Assembly: GCA_015227615.1 (NCBI GenBank)
Contig: JAALGZ010000019.1
Location: 248,001 to 312,000 of the forward strand
Direction: 5' to 3'
DNA from: Labyrinthula sp. Ha
Taxonomy: Eukaryota; Sar; Bigyra; Labyrinthulida; Labyrinthulaceae
DNA: 64,000 nt
Shown: piece after piece, positions 61,411 through 64,000 of the stretch
Layout: each line of letters starts with the position of its first letter
How positions within the stretch are numbered: position 1 is the stretch's first letter
Program-made: the position numbers and the translations under genes
Notes under the pieces: generated by a model
Told to the model about the DNA's origin: nothing
Database searches by the model: none
The model's input: the letters and a program-made list of their open reading frames with translations, nothing else

Positions 61411-62950
61411 ATCTACAATCTCTCGTTTTTCTTCTTTTCACATTACTTTTCCCTTATTCAACAAAGTCATCATGCTCAGATGAAGTAACATATGTTCCAG
61501 GTTATGGAACTCCCTCAACAAAATGGTTTTCTGGCTATATTGACACATCCATCGAAGAAAAACCAAACACAAAACTTTCTTACCATTATCTCCTTCTAGA
61601 GAGCCAAAGCAATCCAAGAAAAGATCCTTTGATTCTCTGGACGAATGGAGGTATTTGGTTCTTATTAACTTAAACTTATAGGACCCGGTGGATCTTCTCT
61701 TTTTGGTCTCTTTTCTGAACTTGGACCTCTTTGGTTTACTGAAGACAGTGTAAAAACTTGTGATTTTCATAAAACTCATATTCCTTCACTATTCGAGAAC
61801 ACATATTCGTGGAATACAAATGCTAATCTACTTATTCTTTCTGGCCCGCCTCCTGTTTCCCTTGGATTTTGCTCTCCACCAGGTCCATCTGGATCTGCGT
61901 TGGATTGCGGAGAGTGGGATGATATTACTACTGCAAAAGCGAATTTTAACTTTCTAGAAGAATTTTTCAAGAAATTTCCTGAATATTTGCGTAATGGAAA
62001 TGAATTTTATTTGACAGGTGAAAGTTACGCTGGAATTTATGTGCCGACTTTGGTGCAGCAGATTTTGAGTCATGAAGATTCCACAAGCTTTAAGTTGTTG
62101 AAAGGATTTTCTGTGGGTGATGGTTGTATAGGAAAGGATGTTGTTTGTGGGTTAGATGAACCTACAATCCTTGAAACTATTTTTTCTTTGCAGTTCTTGT
62201 ACGGGCATGGCCAGATTTCAACTCGATTGTATAAGAAAGTGTACAAAGTGTGTGAAAAATTTGTTCATGATGGTGTTCAAGGTGATAAAAGCGAGTGTTA
62301 TGATGCGTATTCTGATATGAGAAAACAAGTTGGATATTATTTTGACTATAATCTATACGATGAATGCTGGGATGAAGGGCTTTTTCCTAATGCAACATCT
62401 ATAGAAAGTTGTCTCCCCCATTTTGAGTTCTTTTTTTGGTGTATTAATGTTTAGGAGGAAACTTCCAGAGTATAAGGAATATCCATGTGGTGGTGGTGAA
62501 ATACTGGAAAAGTACATTGACACCCCTGAATTTAGAGAAGCGTTTCATATACCTGAAGATGTTAAGTTTTTTTCGGGTGATAATGGGGTTGGGTTTAATT
62601 ATACAAGTGTTGTACGAGATCTTCGACCTTTTTATAAATCAATCGTATCAGATTATGATTTGCGTGTTTTGATTTATAATGGAGATACAGATCCAGCGTT
62701 AAATTCCTTCTTCAGTGAGTGGTGGGTGAATTCTTTGGATTTGGAAGTACTTGAAGGTGAAGATTTTAGACCTTGGACGCTTGATGGGAAAAGGAAGGTT
62801 GTTGGTTATGCAACAAGGTTCAAAGGTGGATTTGATTACCTAACAATTAGGGGAAGTGGGCATATGGTACCTCAAATGAAACCGAAGGCGACTCTTGAAA
62901 TGCTACAACGGTGGTTGAAAAAAGAAAACTGGAAAGCATATAAGGATTAA
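61407..62950 (+). CDS. Secreted serine carboxypeptidase, family S10
   Basis: Three exons (61,407-61,650; 61,682-62,426; 62,455-62,950) joined across GT-AG introns of 31 and 28 nt give 494 residues, the usual S10 length. The frame is kept across both junctions. A signal peptide spans about residues 1-20. WTNGGPGGSS spans the first splice site and forms the oxyanion region. The catalytic triad is Ser196 in GESYAG, Asp409 in NGDTDPALN and His466 in GSGHMVP. The substrate-binding block reads NLLILSGPPPVSLGFCSPPG, and DCGEWDD with TTA follows, a variant typical of protist S10 enzymes. The enzyme removes C-terminal residues from peptides in an acidic compartment (vacuole or lysosome) or after secretion. 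Confidence 0.9.
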
Positions 62951-64000
62951 ATATTTCTGTCGTTTTCTCTTGATGCTCAACAGTTGCGAGAAAGTTCGCT
63001 CTGGAAATTAAGCAACAACAATATATCAGTGTAATTGCACTAATATATCATTTATGGACTGTTTATTAATAGATTAGTAGAATTATAAAAGAATATATTT
63101 TGGAAAATTATTGGATTACGAATTCTACAGAATTTTAAAAATAAGAAACTAACAGCATAGTAGTGGCCCTAGAGATGTCTGCTTATTGAGAGAGTTACCC
63201 GTAGTAGCGTTATCTACTAGATTGAAGCTGATTTTAGAAAGGCTTGGTTTGTATCGATCTAATAGTTTACTTGGTAGAATAGTTGTGGAGGGGCTTGGGC
63301 GTAGGAACAGTATTCGTGGTACTAAAGCTAAAAGGCCTTAAAGGCAGTTCAAGACCAAGGTTAGGGTTAAAGTGCGCCAACAGGAAACGTTAGTGCGTTG
63401 TAGAAAACATTGGAGACTTCACCAAAGATTAAGCTCATGAAAACTATAATGTTGACAGATTTATCTATAAGACAACAAAAAAGTGGAAACTGCCCAGTAT
63501 TTTATGAACATTATCATAATAGCGCCTTATGATATCTAGAGGTTTCTGAAGAGGTGTTTTCTGAAAACAAATCAAAAGAAAACTGAAATGAGACAGAAAC
63601 CAGAAGATAAGGCTCTCGGTTCTAATGATAGGTATTTTAACTGTGTTGGCTTTCGTCATAATTGACAAATCTGTGGAAATTGTGAATTTGTATAGTGGAA
63701 GTGAGATGATGCTGCATACTAACATAGGGACAGCAATATTCATGTCATACCCATGGAACTATTCGTGCATTATCAGAAAATGATATGTCAGGAAACCATG
63801 GGTCAAGTACAGCTTCAGGTGAAAACTGAAAAGACAATGCTTATATATCTGCAAAGGGAATGAGGCACCACCTATTAATACATTCTATTCTTAGCATTGG
63901 TACCTTAGTAAATTAAGTCTAAAATAATAATTTCGCGAAGTTTGAATGTAAATTTGGAAATTATTGTTTGACTCTACTTTTAGACTTAGATACAAATTTG
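62951..64000. other. 3' flank of the carboxypeptidase, no intact gene
   Basis: A G+C-richer patch at about 63,190-63,425 gives a coding-like plus-strand stretch (for example LILERLGLYRSNSLLGR and EGLGRRNSIRGTKAKRP), broken by a stop and followed by another basic stretch. This could be a worn fragment of a Tc1/mariner-like or other DNA-binding transposase, but the match is weak. The 92-codon minus-strand frame at 63,465-63,743 has no support. Confidence 0.25.

Overview
The window is AT-rich nuclear DNA from a eukaryotic microbe that I cannot place to a lineage. Genes are few and far apart. Open reading frames follow the standard code with TAA, TAG and TGA as stops. The four introns I can place are spliceosomal (GT-AG) and extremely short, at 28, 31, 31 and 33 nt. 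The protein set is a leishmanolysin-like protease with a C-terminal membrane anchor, a serine carboxypeptidase of the CG-W-DD-TTA type, a sodium:solute symporter and an aspartyl/asparaginyl beta-hydroxylase. This would fit a protist (stramenopile, alveolate or rhizarian relative, or another unicellular lineage). Bacteria are excluded by the introns.

Left half (1-31,926): a very large inverted repeat. Arm A is 1 to about 8,250 and arm B is about 22,126 to 31,926 on the opposite strand. They are near-identical and separated by a central segment of about 13.9 kb. Arm A runs off the left edge of the window. Each arm carries a head-to-tail array of a multigene family of about 330-residue proteins with LRR-like strand patterns that I cannot name. 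The array has one intact copy (7,092-8,072; 22,308-23,288) and one degenerate copy (5,421-6,673; 23,703-24,955). Arm B has 1,556 bp absent from arm A that holds a third, broken paralog. At the inner end of each arm, tail to tail with the intact family member, lies a metalloprotease gene. The two metalloproteases are only about 70-75% identical in protein, so similarity drops sharply at the inner arm borders. The spacer (9,275-21,103) has no intact gene. It holds AT-rich DNA and a decayed, relatively G+C-rich stretch (about 17.1-20.1 kb) with a possible LTR-retroelement integrase fossil and one coding-like fragment.

Right half (31,927-64,000): sparse unique genes. They are a small basic two-TM orphan protein (35,354-35,932), an SSS-family transporter (37,001-38,650, minus), and a decayed relative of the arm gene family with its conserved 5' element (41,229-41,560). 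An F-box-like protein (45,781-46,812) lies tail to tail with an aspartyl/asparaginyl beta-hydroxylase (46,862-47,800, minus). A perfect (GATA)57 microsatellite sits immediately upstream of the hydroxylase. Next come a decayed MULE/FAR1-like DNA transposon (about 53.5-55.0 kb), an orphan membrane protein (56,419-57,159) and a three-exon secreted serine carboxypeptidase (61,407-62,950) preceded by an overlapping small upstream ORF.

The genes do not form a pathway. The most distinctive feature is the inverted duplicated locus: a paired anchored metalloprotease plus a rapidly degenerating multigene family, whose arms look young or homogenised while the proteases between them have diverged.
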